DNA of 14,322 bases from Dunaliella salina (GCA_002284615.2 MU069964.1:100016-114337); one strand, 5' to 3'. Positions 6,561-14,322 are shown, counted from the stretch's first letter. A program made the numbers and translations. The notes: a model not told the origin generated them from the letters alone.

Positions 6561-8517
6561 CCCAATTCCATCCCACCTTCCGATCCTATGCAACTCATCA
6601 TTGTCTGGAATCCAAATGCCAGAGAAGCACTAGGTAGCACCAATAAAGATTGGTTTGACCTTTTCCAACAAAATGTTCCGGCTGACTGGCTATCCCTGGA
6701 TCCTGTGAACCCAACTCCACTACGTGCCCACCAACACCTAACATCAAACACTTGGAAACAGAAATTCCAATCACTTTCCAATGACATTCATAGCTGTTCA
6801 CACAAGTGCCTACAGGCAAGGACATCCTTCATCCCTGACAATTACAAAAAAATGTTCACACCTAACATCAAGGATGGAAAGAAATCACCTGCACTGACGG
6901 CAGTGTAATTAAACACAAACATGATGACTCCCCACCACCTTCTGGCTCAGGCGTTTACAAACCGGGAAGGGACACAACTCCACCCTCCCAGCACTTGCAA
7001 CTGCACATAAAACCCAATGGCCATGAACCCACGATTACCATCACCAGAGCAGAACTTGTGGGTATCCTTGTGGCACTCCAACACGAGCAAACTGAAATTG
7101 CTGCTGATAGCGCATCCTGCCTCTCCCAGATTTCTAAACAAACCCTGAATCCCGTACGCGTGAGGTATCACCTACATGCAGAGCTCATTCATGCAATATC
7201 AACCATTGTAGAGGGCTCCCCCCACCCTTTCCATTTCTACAAAGTCAAAGCCCACTCTGGCATTATAGGAAATGAGGGAGCTGATGCTTGCGCTTGCACT
7301 GCAGCCCTTTCAGACACCATTGACATTACATTTCCAGATGCCAGGGACCCTTTCCACAATTTTATTGGCTTTCATTGAAGACCTCTTCCTCACGACATGA
7401 TGGCATACACCGCTCCCACGCTTCCCCGATGCACAACCTCGCCAACCTGAACGGCAAACTCAAAGCACACATGCACAAAAAATATAAGCTTGGCTCTGCT
7501 GACACCTCTGGCCACCACTACCAGAGATGGCAGAAACTGAATGATGCCCTACCACCAGCCACCATTGCAAACACTGAATCTCGCAACCCAACCTCACAAC
7601 TTGCTAACAAGGAGATCAGCAATTCCTTCTGGGAAAATCCAGGAATTACCCTTAAACAGCAAATTAGTATAATGAAGTATCGTACGGATGCACTGTACAA
7701 TCAGAGTCATGCCATCAAGTTCAACTCTTCCAATAATAGAAGATGCCTACTGTGTTATGATACGGACCACTCTGACCACATACTCCTCAGATGTACAAAC
7801 TCAACAATGACCGGGAAGCACACCAACAGACACCATGCAGTCCTAATTCTTTGTGTAAAAGGCCCTCAGTCAAGGCCGGTATTGCTCATCCCTTTTTGGT
7901 ATGGACGGCTGCAGTAACGAGAAACTCCTGGATCAGGGCATACAAATTCCTGAAAACATATCAAGAGCAATTCCAGACTGGGTTTTCCCTAATGGTACTG
8001 GATCCCCTGCCCGGCACCAAACCCGCCCTGATGCTATCTTTTTGCGCCATCTTCCAGGCAGACAAACCCACCTTCATCCTTCCAAGATCCCATCCACCTT
8101 GTAAAACTAAAACTCTGCCCCGATACAAACCCCTTCATCATTCTAGAACGTGCAGTAACCCAACATTCTCACACCACAACCAGACTTAAAATCCGCAGCT
8201 CCAGAAATATAAACAGGAATAACAAAGTGACTTTACACATCATCTTAATTGGTGTGTCTGGTACCATTTACAACGAGTATACAATTATAACCCTTATAAA
8301 TCTGGGCCTGACCAAACAAAAAGCAAGATCACTAGCAGCCAAGCTTAGGGACCATGCCATCAAAAGATTAACCACTATCATCAACACTAGGCACGCTCTT
8401 TGCTTTCAAGGGGTTTCTGGGAGGGGGTTTGTTGGACGCGCGGCGGCGGAGCATGGGAGAAGAAGAGTCCGAGCGCCCAGAGGCACGGCGAGCAGCAATC
8501 CTCCAGATCCCCATTAG
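6545..8517 (+). pseudogene. Non-LTR retrotransposon copy C: RNase H, zinc knuckle and restriction-like endonuclease (Dualen/RandI-like)
   Basis: This is the longest element remnant, coding in three pieces. (a) About 6545-6870: a linker (LIIVWNPNAREALG, DWFDLFQQNVPADWLSLDP). (b) After a frame change near 6870, an RNase H domain: TCTDGSV (6887-6907), RAELVGILVAL, ADSASCL and KVKAHSGIIGNEGADACA (about 7243-7296). All four acidic residues (D, E, D, D) are present. (c) After a shift near 7360, a basic linker and the knuckle CLLCYDTDHSDHILLRC (7744-7794), a CX2CX7HX4C pattern. After a shift near 7860: MDGCSNEKLL, RPDAIFL (8024-8044) and, after another shift near 8095, HLVKLKLCPDT. Next are LHIILIGVSGTIYNEYTI, an LGLTKQKARSLAAKL helix and the terminal ASSNPPDPH stop (8515-8517). 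The C-terminal part fits a PD-(D/E)XK nuclease, but the Glu is Lys here (8104-8106). The reverse transcriptase is missing. RNase H plus a C-terminal restriction-like endonuclease resembles Dualen/RandI; the group assignment is tentative. Confidence 0.75.
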
Positions 8518-8690
8518 TCCTGCTTCTGGCTCTCTCCAAGACTAGCTGTGTCTAGTGTAGGTTCTGAGGGCTTTCTGGTGAGGCCACTGCTACCTTGCTA
8601 GCTGGCTAGCTTGTTAGTTAATGGACCTTCCCTTAACGCACACGGCCTCTGGCTTGCGTAGGCTTTTCTTTTCTTTTCTGAACCCATGCC
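8518..8690 (+). mobile_element. 3' UTR and TTTTC tail of copy C
   Basis: After TAG the UTR differs from those of copies A, B and D, but its layout is the same. A short inverted repeat (AACGCA at about 8634 with TTGCGT at about 8654, enclosing GGCC/GGCT) is followed by AGGCTTTTCTTTTCTTTTC at about 8660-8679. A small duplicated GCTAGC sits at about 8597-8610. The next element remnant starts within a few tens of bases of the tail. Confidence 0.6.
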
Positions 8691-8694
8691 CACC

Positions 8695-9330
8695 TCATCC
8701 TCTCAAAAGAGGATTGTGATTAGTTTCACCAGGTTCCAGCCTTGGTACTTCTTCATGCCCAATAATCCTGCACAAACTGAACAAAGATCCAGCTGCCTTA
8801 AATCAATCATGGTCATCCCTCCAAGCAAGTTGCCCCTCTGACCTTATCGGCCACCCTCTTCACCCTGACCTTGGGCAGTGCACAGGATGGGGTGCAGCAC
8901 AGCATCAACAAGCACTTCAGCTCTGACCATGCAACCCCATCAATTGAATGTGCAAAATCGTTGTATTCACTGGATACAAGCCAAATACTGTGAAGAGCAA
9001 GGCCTGGTGCCCAACAACAGGCCTTACAGCAACAACATAGTGAACTCTGCAAAACAGCTCTTAGGTGCAAATATCCCTTTGCATCTGATTCTCCTGGGCG
9101 TGGGTGGGACTATCCATTCTGCACAAACCATTGATCAAACTAGAAAACAAAGGATGGGTTCTGAAAGAGAGAGCCACCAGATCCACATTAACTTCCCTCT
9201 CTCCTTCGGCGTGGGAGACTAATGGCACTTTGAGCCAAAGTGTCTCCCTTTGGCTCGATTGATGTAGGGAGAATTTTTCTCTGCCCATGTAGTTTTCCTT
9301 TTTTCTTTTTTCTCCAGTTGAGCAGCAAAC
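8695..9330 (+). pseudogene. Non-LTR retrotransposon copy D: heavily decayed endonuclease domain and 3' end
   Basis: The recognisable core is CIHWIQAKYCEE (8962-8997), aligned with HLIEIKYC of copy B, then PLHLILLGVGGTIHSAQTI (about 9077-9133), aligned with LHIILIGVSGTIYNEYTI of copy C. The position of the catalytic Glu is Gln (CAA, 8977-8979), and the upstream PD segment has decayed (SIMVIPPSKLPL with a stop at about 8839). A large part of the C-terminal helix is deleted: ATIDQTRKQ-like sequence leads straight to CACCAGATCCACATTAA (9177-9193), the remnant of the shared terminal block. The 3' UTR has TTTGAGCCAAAGTGTCTCC, GATTGATGTAGGGAGA and CTCTGCCC able to pair, then a T-rich tail ending near 9325. 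Not functional. Confidence 0.6.
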
Positions 9331-9439
9331 TTTGGCCTGGGCAGTGGCGCCCCCGCCCATATGCGGGCTACCAGGAGAAAAGCTGGTGCAGGAGTGGTCC
9401 CAGAAGCTGGCGCTGTGGAAAAGGAGCTAAGGAGTGGAG

Positions 9440-11100
9440 TGAGCTCAGTTTGAGTTTGCATAAATGTGTGCTCACCTCCTGGCTACGGCTGGCCCCTGTG
9501 CAAGGGGAAGGCCCTTGCTAAGATGTTGGGGCTTTCTCTCAGGCAAAGGGGTGGGTCTCTCGACAGCAGTGTCAAGGGTGTCCCAGGTGGAGGCCAACTT
9601 GCTGGAACAGACTTTCGTGCTTCTCTCTCTCTTGCAATTGGTCTGGTGCGACTCACTCTCAGCTTCAGCGCTGACTGTTGGGTATGTCCTTCATGCATGC
9701 AGGCTGTGCCCAGCCTAGACTTTCTTTGCAGTATGGCTTCTTTCCAGGCCGCATCACCTTACACCACACACATGCCTGCAAGCCTCCTCGCCATTGCCCA
9801 AAACATGTACAAAAATGATGAGTCTTGGTGGATGGCTGTGAACAAGCTCGAGATCACCAAAGTTTGGAGTTAAACAAGGTTGCTCTTTATCCCCTTTGCT
9901 TTTCCCTCTTTGTATAAACAGTGTGGATCGTTTGGCAGAAAACGTGCAGGGGGCTGCTGCAGGTGAAAATGGGCTCCATGTCATGCATTTGCTGTAAACT
10001 GAAGATCTGGGCTTTACCGCTCGTTTGCCTGATCAGCTTCAGCTCATGCTGGATAGGCTGCATGCGTATGCCCAGAGGAAAAGGTTAATAACAATTAATA
10101 TTTCCAAGTTTGAGGTTGTGCATTTTAATGCAAAGGTGCCAACTTTCACACTAGCTAGGCTCACCTATAGGCGGAGCACAGCTCACGCGTCCTTCTCCCC
10201 CTTTTTTTCTAAGCTGGATGTCGGCGCATCAGACAATTTGCATTTTGAGCACCGGCTGACAGACAGGCCAGATTCAATGCTATGGTAAACCAAGGCGTAT
10301 GCTATTCTTGCCGGCAGCCAAATTTGGGGCATAAGGTTCATGAAAAAGGGAGCTCAAATGGATTGCCCTATGCAAACTGTGCATCTGTGCTTGCTGAAAC
10401 ATGTTCTTGGGGTAAACGCACCATGCCCAACTGGTCTCTGCTGAGTGGATACGGGTTTGAGCCCTTGCAGTTCTACTGGTTCCGTAAAGCTGTAGGGTGC
10501 ACAGCAAAAATACAACTCTTAGGCGGGTGCCCAGAGCAGAAGTTGATATGAGTACGTTCTCGAAAATGTTGGGCATCTGAATTCCTTGCTCCCTGTTATG
10601 GTTGGATAGGTTTAATCATAACACTCACTGTGTTTGCACTGGTCAGCCTATTGTCATGAAAGATTTTGTGGTGGATTTGCGAAAAAGGCTCAGAACTGTG
10701 TGGGCATGATGTCCTATACCATGGGGGACACCTGAACCAAATTAGCTGTGTATCATCCTTGCGAGACTCTTCCTTTGAAACCTGTTTCTGCCCATGTCAT
10801 GCCCTTCCATTTTCTTAGATATCTCCATCTTGGCCTAGGCACACACGCTGCGAAGAGCTGCCTGCTTTTGCTTGCATGCTCACACAGAGAGAGTTGAGAC
10901 TGCCCACTGGCAAGGACATGCACCACAATGTTGTTTGTGTTCTCTCAGGAAAAGGTTTCATCATTTTCCAGGCTTCCCTCAATAGCATAGAATACCTTTG
11001 ACAATAACTCATCGTTTCGTTTCCGAGCTTATAGATTTCTTGTCATATTGCCAAGCAGCCAGAGTGCATGGCTGAAGGTCATTTCCCTAATGAAATGTAA
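9440..11100 (+). pseudogene. Second non-LTR family: decayed reverse transcriptase and post-RT region
   Basis: A reverse transcriptase palm is clear at 9860-10006: FGVKQGCSLSPLLFPLCIN, then SVDRLAENVQG, then LHVMHLL. The catalytic box, expected as YADD, reads stop-Thr-Glu-Asp (TAA ACT GAA GAT, 9995-10006). In the same frame follow DQLQLMLDRLHAYAQRK and SKFEVVHFNAK (to about 10140), the usual thumb-side sequence. A further frame has HRLTDRPDSMLW and, after a stop, IWGIRFMKKGAQMDCP, QTVHLCLLKHVLGV and, shifted by frame, RTMPNWSLLSGYGFEPLQFY (about 10424-10483). Near 10650-10706 is DFVVDLRKRLRTVWA. The part before 9860 (about 9440-9850) is the diverged start of the domain and recurs at 11670-11945. 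No endonuclease of this element is visible. Multiple stops and shifts make it a fossil. It may be a non-LTR group without RNase H; I cannot name it. Confidence 0.7.
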
Positions 11101-11479
11101 TGCAATGTATTATTGTAGACTATCTTTCTTTTTTTCACAAGTTTGTACAAGAACATGTCTTGACAAAGTCTTGTTTTCTCCAAAACCAAAGCAATGAGAC
11201 TTACATTTCACCTCCAAGCTGATGGATTTTTCCTGATACATTGCAAAATTTTGTAATCTTCAATGAAGGTGTTAATCACATGTTCCTCCCCATATACCAG
11301 AAGGCAATTATAGCCATGATTCGCTCTCGTCAGCAAGATCAGGCATGGCCCCGACGTCACTGCTGATAATTTTCACCTTTTTACTTCATTTCTTCATTCG
11401 CGATTTTGTTCTCTTTTACGAGCAGGCTAGCAGTCGCGCGTCTCGACTGAAGGCCTTATTTCTGTACATCCCTCGTCAA
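11101..11479. other. Stretch without recognisable gene between RT fossil and tail E
   Basis: No frame or motif is recognised. The stretch is moderately AT-rich with short T-runs. It could be the degraded C-terminus and 3' UTR of the preceding reverse transcriptase fossil, since tail E follows in the same orientation. Confidence 0.3.
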
Positions 11480-11640
11480 TCCCTGTAAGCCACCTGATCC
11501 TCACTGGCCTCTTTCCTTTTACATCCTTTGGTGGAGAGGATACGCGGTGCCTTGACCCTAGATATCCTGTTCTCTTTCATTGATGTGGAGAGTGTTCTCA
11601 CAGCCAGCGCGTTTTTCTTTTCGTAATTCATTTTTCAGTG
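11480..11640 (+). mobile_element. Retrotransposon 3' tail, copy E (no coding part recognised)
   Basis: It aligns in order with the 3' ends of A, B and D: a GTAAGCCACCTGATCCTCAC block (about 11486-11505) where the others have CCTCCAGATCCMCATTA, then TTTGGTGGAGAGG (about 11527-11539), then CATTGATGTGGAGAG (about 11579-11593), then GCGTTTTTCTTTTCG (about 11609-11623). The element body before it is not recognisable as the endonuclease domain. The tail may therefore belong to a solo 3' fragment or to the reverse transcriptase fossil upstream. Confidence 0.55.
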
Positions 11641-11669
11641 TCCCAGCTTGGGTCTGCATAGCTGCATCT

Positions 11670-11945
11670 GACCTTTTGCAGCAGTTGGCCCTTGTGCAAG
11701 AGGGGGGCCCATGCTAAGGTATATCCCAGAAAGTTTTCCATGAGGCGAAGGGGTGTAGTGCTCCTCTCGACAGTAGTGACATGGGTGGCTTTGGAGGAGG
11801 CTGACTTCCTAGAATAAATACCGATGCTTCCTTCCCCCTTGGTCTGATCTGGTGGAATTTACTCTCTGTGTCTGCACTGTTTGCTGGGTCTTTCCCTGGA
11901 TGCCCACTGACTGTTGCCCTGCGTAGCATGGACTTACTTTTCCTT
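11670..11945 (+). repeat. Second partial copy of the RT-family segment (matches 9480-9740)
   Basis: TTGGCCCTTGTGCAAG (11685-11700), GGCGAAGGGGTG, CTCTCGACAG (11764-11773), GATGCTTC and CTCTCTGTGTCTGCACTG align in order with 9489-9504, 9543-9552, 9557-9566, 9617 onward and 9655 onward. The offset is nearly constant, 2196-2207 bases. Similarity ends near 11945, well before the position corresponding to the conserved reverse transcriptase block. Like its partner, it begins shortly after a 3' tail (E here, D there). Confidence 0.6.
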
Positions 11946-12329
11946 GCCAAACACAAAGCAATTTGATTCCACTCATTTTTTATGAATCCAAGACAACAAA
12001 GAAGAAATTGCGCAGGCAGTAAAATTGCTTTTGCTTGAAATAAGGAAAAGGCAGGGAAATAGTATTGGATTACGAGCTGAAATGATGCAAAAAATATAAC
12101 AACATCTGGCAGGGCACTTGCCACACATCGTAGCGTGCACACAACCTGCACACAGCACCACACCCAACCTTTTATACATATAAAACCATCCTCTTTCAGA
12201 ACTTGCCGCAACTAAACATGCAGTTAGACTTGCCATAAAAATTAAAGCAAATTTTCAGCTCTAGGTCGACCATGTTAACCCTGTAAACTCGTAGCGTCAA
12301 CCATGATTTGTCTGGCATAGCTTGAGCCA
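11946..12329. other. Intergenic stretch, no gene recognised
   Basis: The minus-strand open frames here have no recognisable motif. A TATACATATAAAA string at about 12173-12187 resembles a TATA element, but no downstream gene supports its use. Confidence 0.3.
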
Positions 12330-12615
12330 TTAGCCTAGCAGTCATGCGTTGTGACTGATGGCTTCTTTGTGTAAAACCTGCTCAGCAAAGCTAAAGCCGC
12401 CCTCCTGCCCCAATAGTCATTCGTCTACCTATCCTGAAGAGCGAGGCAAAGGAGCCTCACAGCTCAACAAGCCACACAGGTGCCTCCTTTCCCTCCAATA
12501 CTTCTTCTTGAAGGATTTGAGCAGGCTCGAATCCTTCAAGAAGGAGTATTTTCAGTTGCGCAAACCTTCTCCCCAAAAAAGCAAAGCTAACTTAAGGGAT
12601 TTTGTATTGATGTAG
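12330..12615 (+). other. Leader-like repeat followed by a small open frame (85 codons), possible retroelement ORF1 start
   Basis: The repeat TAGCCTAGCAGTCATGCG, then TGACTGATGGCTTCTTT, is shared with 6291-6335 and more loosely 4604-4650. Its ATG (12358-12360) opens a frame of 85 codons, MASLCKTCSAKLKPPSC and onward, with a CxxC pair near the N-terminus and a basic, Lys/Ser-rich end. The palindrome at 12497-12550 encodes the LQYFFLKDLSRLESFKKEYF stretch. No homologue is recognised. It could be the truncated N-terminus of a retroelement protein or noise. Confidence 0.3.
12497..12550. repeat. Near-perfect 26-bp-arm palindrome
   Basis: The left arm is 12497-12522, the central AG is 12523-12524 and the right arm is 12525-12550. 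Of 26 arm pairs, 24 are Watson-Crick and the other two would be G-T in RNA. The outer arm starts AATACTTCTTCTTGAAGG and the centre is GAGC-AG-GCTC. As RNA it would fold into one long hairpin with a minimal loop. Confidence 0.95.
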
Positions 12616-12911
12616 AAGGGAAAGAAGCGGCATCATTTTTGCACAAAAACCACAAAACAGGCTCTCCTGTTGCTTGGATTCGCACAAAATTGGTTTGCTT
12701 TGGTTGCAGGAACCTTTTTCCTCTGCTAAGCTTCCCTCGCTGGCAGGTACAGGTATGAAACCCCATCCTACCCTATCCTAAAGCTGTCACTCACATAAGA
12801 ACATGCGGGCTTCAACGGAATCCGCGATCCATTGCTATGTGTATAGGGGAAGTCGAGGGGTCCATTCTTGGTAGTATGGAAATGAGGTCTATGAGAGGCA
12901 GAGGATGGTGT
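12616..12911. other. Likely 3' flank of the NUDCD2-like gene, no other feature
   Basis: On the minus strand this is downstream of the stop at 12914-12912. No canonical AATAAA or TGTAA was spotted close to the stop. CCTACCCTATCCTA near 12768 is a small direct repeat. No plus-strand gene is supported. Confidence 0.4.
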
Positions 12912-13962
12912 TCAAATGCCCCCCATGAATGTACGGGGATTTGGTGCCTCACCAGAGAACTGAGCTCCAGAGAAGTCAAAGCCAGGATGCTGCATTGTGG
13001 TAGGGATGAAAACTCCTGGCTTTAGCTGCAACAAGGTGCCTGTGATATGGCCTTGACATGGCATTTACTCAGGAAAGCAATTATTGCTTTGTGCACGAGG
13101 ATACATAACAAGGACAAGCATCTTCATCGTAAAGGGAGATGCAACAGGCAACATTGGCAGCTCTGCATCAGTGCTGAAGCCGATCCTCACCTCGGCTTGG
13201 AAGCGTTCAAGCATGAGCCGCTGGGTCTCTTCCTGCTGCACCACAGGGTCCAGCTCGTGCCCTTTCAGGGCGCTCGGCCATGGCTCTCCCTGGGATCCAT
13301 AAACCACAGAACAGCAGGCTTGAGGAAGGCCTCCTCTCTTCGATGGCAGCACATCCTTTCTTTCTAGCATCAACATAGGGCCTGCCCTTCCACAGCCTCA
13401 AGCTTTCACTGTATGCTGCAACCAGTGTATGGCAAAATTCCCAATGCACTTTTCTTGCATGACATGATAAATCACCACATCTACATCTCATCTGCAGAAA
13501 GCAAGTCATAGCAAACACACTTCTGACACTAACCTGATGTAGTTTCTGCAGAGAAATATGCAACGTGCCATCCTCAAGGGTCCAGTATGACTCGGAGGTC
13601 TTCACGGCTGCTGCCAGGTCTTTGTCCAAATAGGGAGGATTGTTGTGAAGGCCGAAGCGCAGGTGCGCGCTGCCAATCTCACAGTACAACTGCTTGGATT
13701 TGGTGCCTGGCGGCACAGCAACATAGATGTTCACCTCCTGGAAACTCTGTGGAGTCACATCAAAAATGCAGGAAATGACACTTTCTGTGAATTTCATCCG
13801 AATTTCCGCAGAAATAAGCAATTCCTTGAGGCATACACATTTTCACTTGGCGACGGAGACAGTGCAGTTTGACATGCTTCCATTCACCTGGTCCCATTCA
13901 TACACAGTCCTGCCCCCACTCTGAAACGCATGACGCTTGCTGGGGGCGAGCCTGTCATCCAT
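12912..13962 (-). CDS. NUDCD2: NudC/CS-domain protein, NUDCD2-like (four exons)
   Basis: Joined on the minus strand: exon 1 13962-13888, exon 2 13746-13534, exon 3 13289-13191, exon 4 12989-12912. All junctions are GT...AG and phase 0, giving 154 residues and a TGA stop. Introns are 141, 244 and 201 bp. Exon 1 encodes MDDRLAPSKRHAF, then TVYEWDQ. Exon 2 is the CS (p23/HSP20-like beta-sandwich) domain: FQEVNIYVAVPPGTK, NNPPYL, SYWTLEDGTLHISLQK. The WTLED signature is diagnostic of NudC-type CS domains. Exon 3 gives GEPWPSALKGHELDP, then QRLMLERFQAE; exon 4 gives HPGFDFSGAQFSG, then PNPRTFMGGI. The order and length match NUDCD2-type proteins, which act as small co-chaperones with Hsp90 and dynein-pathway partners in animals. 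The plant members, HSP20-like chaperones, are less studied. The start is chosen because an in-frame TAA directly precedes this ATG. All signature residues are intact; I infer a working gene. Confidence 0.92.
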
Positions 13963-14322
13963 TTAGAGTGCACTCCTATTTCATTTCCAGCATGAAGCAA
14001 TGTCACATAATGTGCCAACATCAATCAATATCATGTTTTCAAATCCCTCAAAATCGGATTAGACTTGCATGTATGCTGTTGCGTTTCCTACACACAATGG
14101 TCCCTGACAATGGTCCGTACGGAACAAGAAAGCAATAATTTTTTAATGATAAGAGATCGCGCTTGGTGCATTTGACTGAAATCTGCGGTGTTGAGAACGC
14201 AAGACTTCTAGAGGGGATTTCTTGACCTTGAGCCCTAGCACACACAGTTCATGGACCCGAGCAAGAAAGGCCAGAACTTGGAAGAGTGGGTGCTTTTCTT
14301 AATCCTTTTGAACACACACACA
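13963..14322. promoter_or_regulatory. Upstream region of the NUDCD2-like gene (presumed 5' UTR and promoter)
   Basis: By position this holds the 5' UTR and promoter of the minus-strand gene. No clear TATA box, initiator or other named element was recognised. A CA-repeat (ACACACACACA) begins at the window edge, about 14312-14322. No other gene is supported here. Confidence 0.35.

Noticed and set aside
12173..12187. TATA-box-like TATACATATAAAA as a promoter
   Set aside because: No supported gene begins downstream on either strand at a suitable distance.
11714..12236. Minus-strand frames of 165 and 87 codons
   Set aside because: They overlap the plus-strand RT-family repeat and have no recognisable domain.
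12497..12550. Palindrome as a plant miRNA precursor
   Set aside because: The loop is only 2-6 bases and there is no bulge pattern or longer basal stem; kept only as an unexplained hairpin.
13047..13367. Plus-strand frames opposite the NUDCD2-like exons
   Set aside because: Antisense shadows: the minus-strand exons have splice sites and conserved family motifs, the plus frames have none.
13207..13821. A single 204-codon minus-strand frame taken as one unspliced protein
   Set aside because: It reads through intron 1 sequence at its start and intron 2 after LQKLHQ; the spliced model restores the family motifs in phase.

Overview
The window looks like nuclear DNA of a green-lineage eukaryote: a plant, a streptophyte alga or a green alga. 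The main clue is a four-exon minus-strand gene near the right end (12912-13962). Its spliced product of 154 residues is a NudC/CS-domain protein of the NUDCD2-like type, and its C-terminal PRTFMGGI motif is, as I recall, typical of plant members. The rest is repeat-rich intergenic DNA without bacterial gene density, operons or Shine-Dalgarno sites. The species cannot be fixed from sequence alone.

Layout. (1) 1-606: CTG-repeat-rich DNA. Read on the minus strand it is one open frame rich in Gln, His and Pro that runs off the left edge, so it may be a partial exon. (2) About 866-2150: a mosaic of short repeats, namely a degenerate AGGCAAAAT array, four copies of a core of about 80 bp, and two minus-strand copies of a tRNA-related SINE-like element. 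(3) About 3215-9330: four decayed plus-strand 3' parts of non-LTR retrotransposons, called A, B, C and D here. The best, C (about 6545-8690), shows an RNase H domain with all four acidic residues, a CX2CX7HX4C zinc knuckle and a C-terminal PD-(D/E)XK-type endonuclease. That order resembles what I recall of the Dualen/RandI group. Copy A is split by a DNA-transposon-like insertion of about 700 bp with inverted ends. (4) About 9440-11945: a second non-LTR family, with a recognisable reverse transcriptase whose YADD box is destroyed. A partial second copy lies about 2.2 kb downstream, and a further 3' tail (E, about 11480-11640) lies between them. (5) 12333-12615: a short repeat-associated leader, a small open frame and a near-perfect 54-nt palindrome. 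(6) 12912-13962: the NUDCD2-like gene.

All recognisable retroelement remains point the same way (plus strand), opposite to the one good host gene. The five tails share a 3' architecture: four have a recognisable short block around CCTCCAGATCCMCATTA, then a hairpin and TTTTC repeats, although the coding parts before them differ. Every element copy carries frameshifts, stops or catalytic changes, so none seen here is likely to be autonomous. The NUDCD2-like gene is the only locus for which I would claim an intact product.
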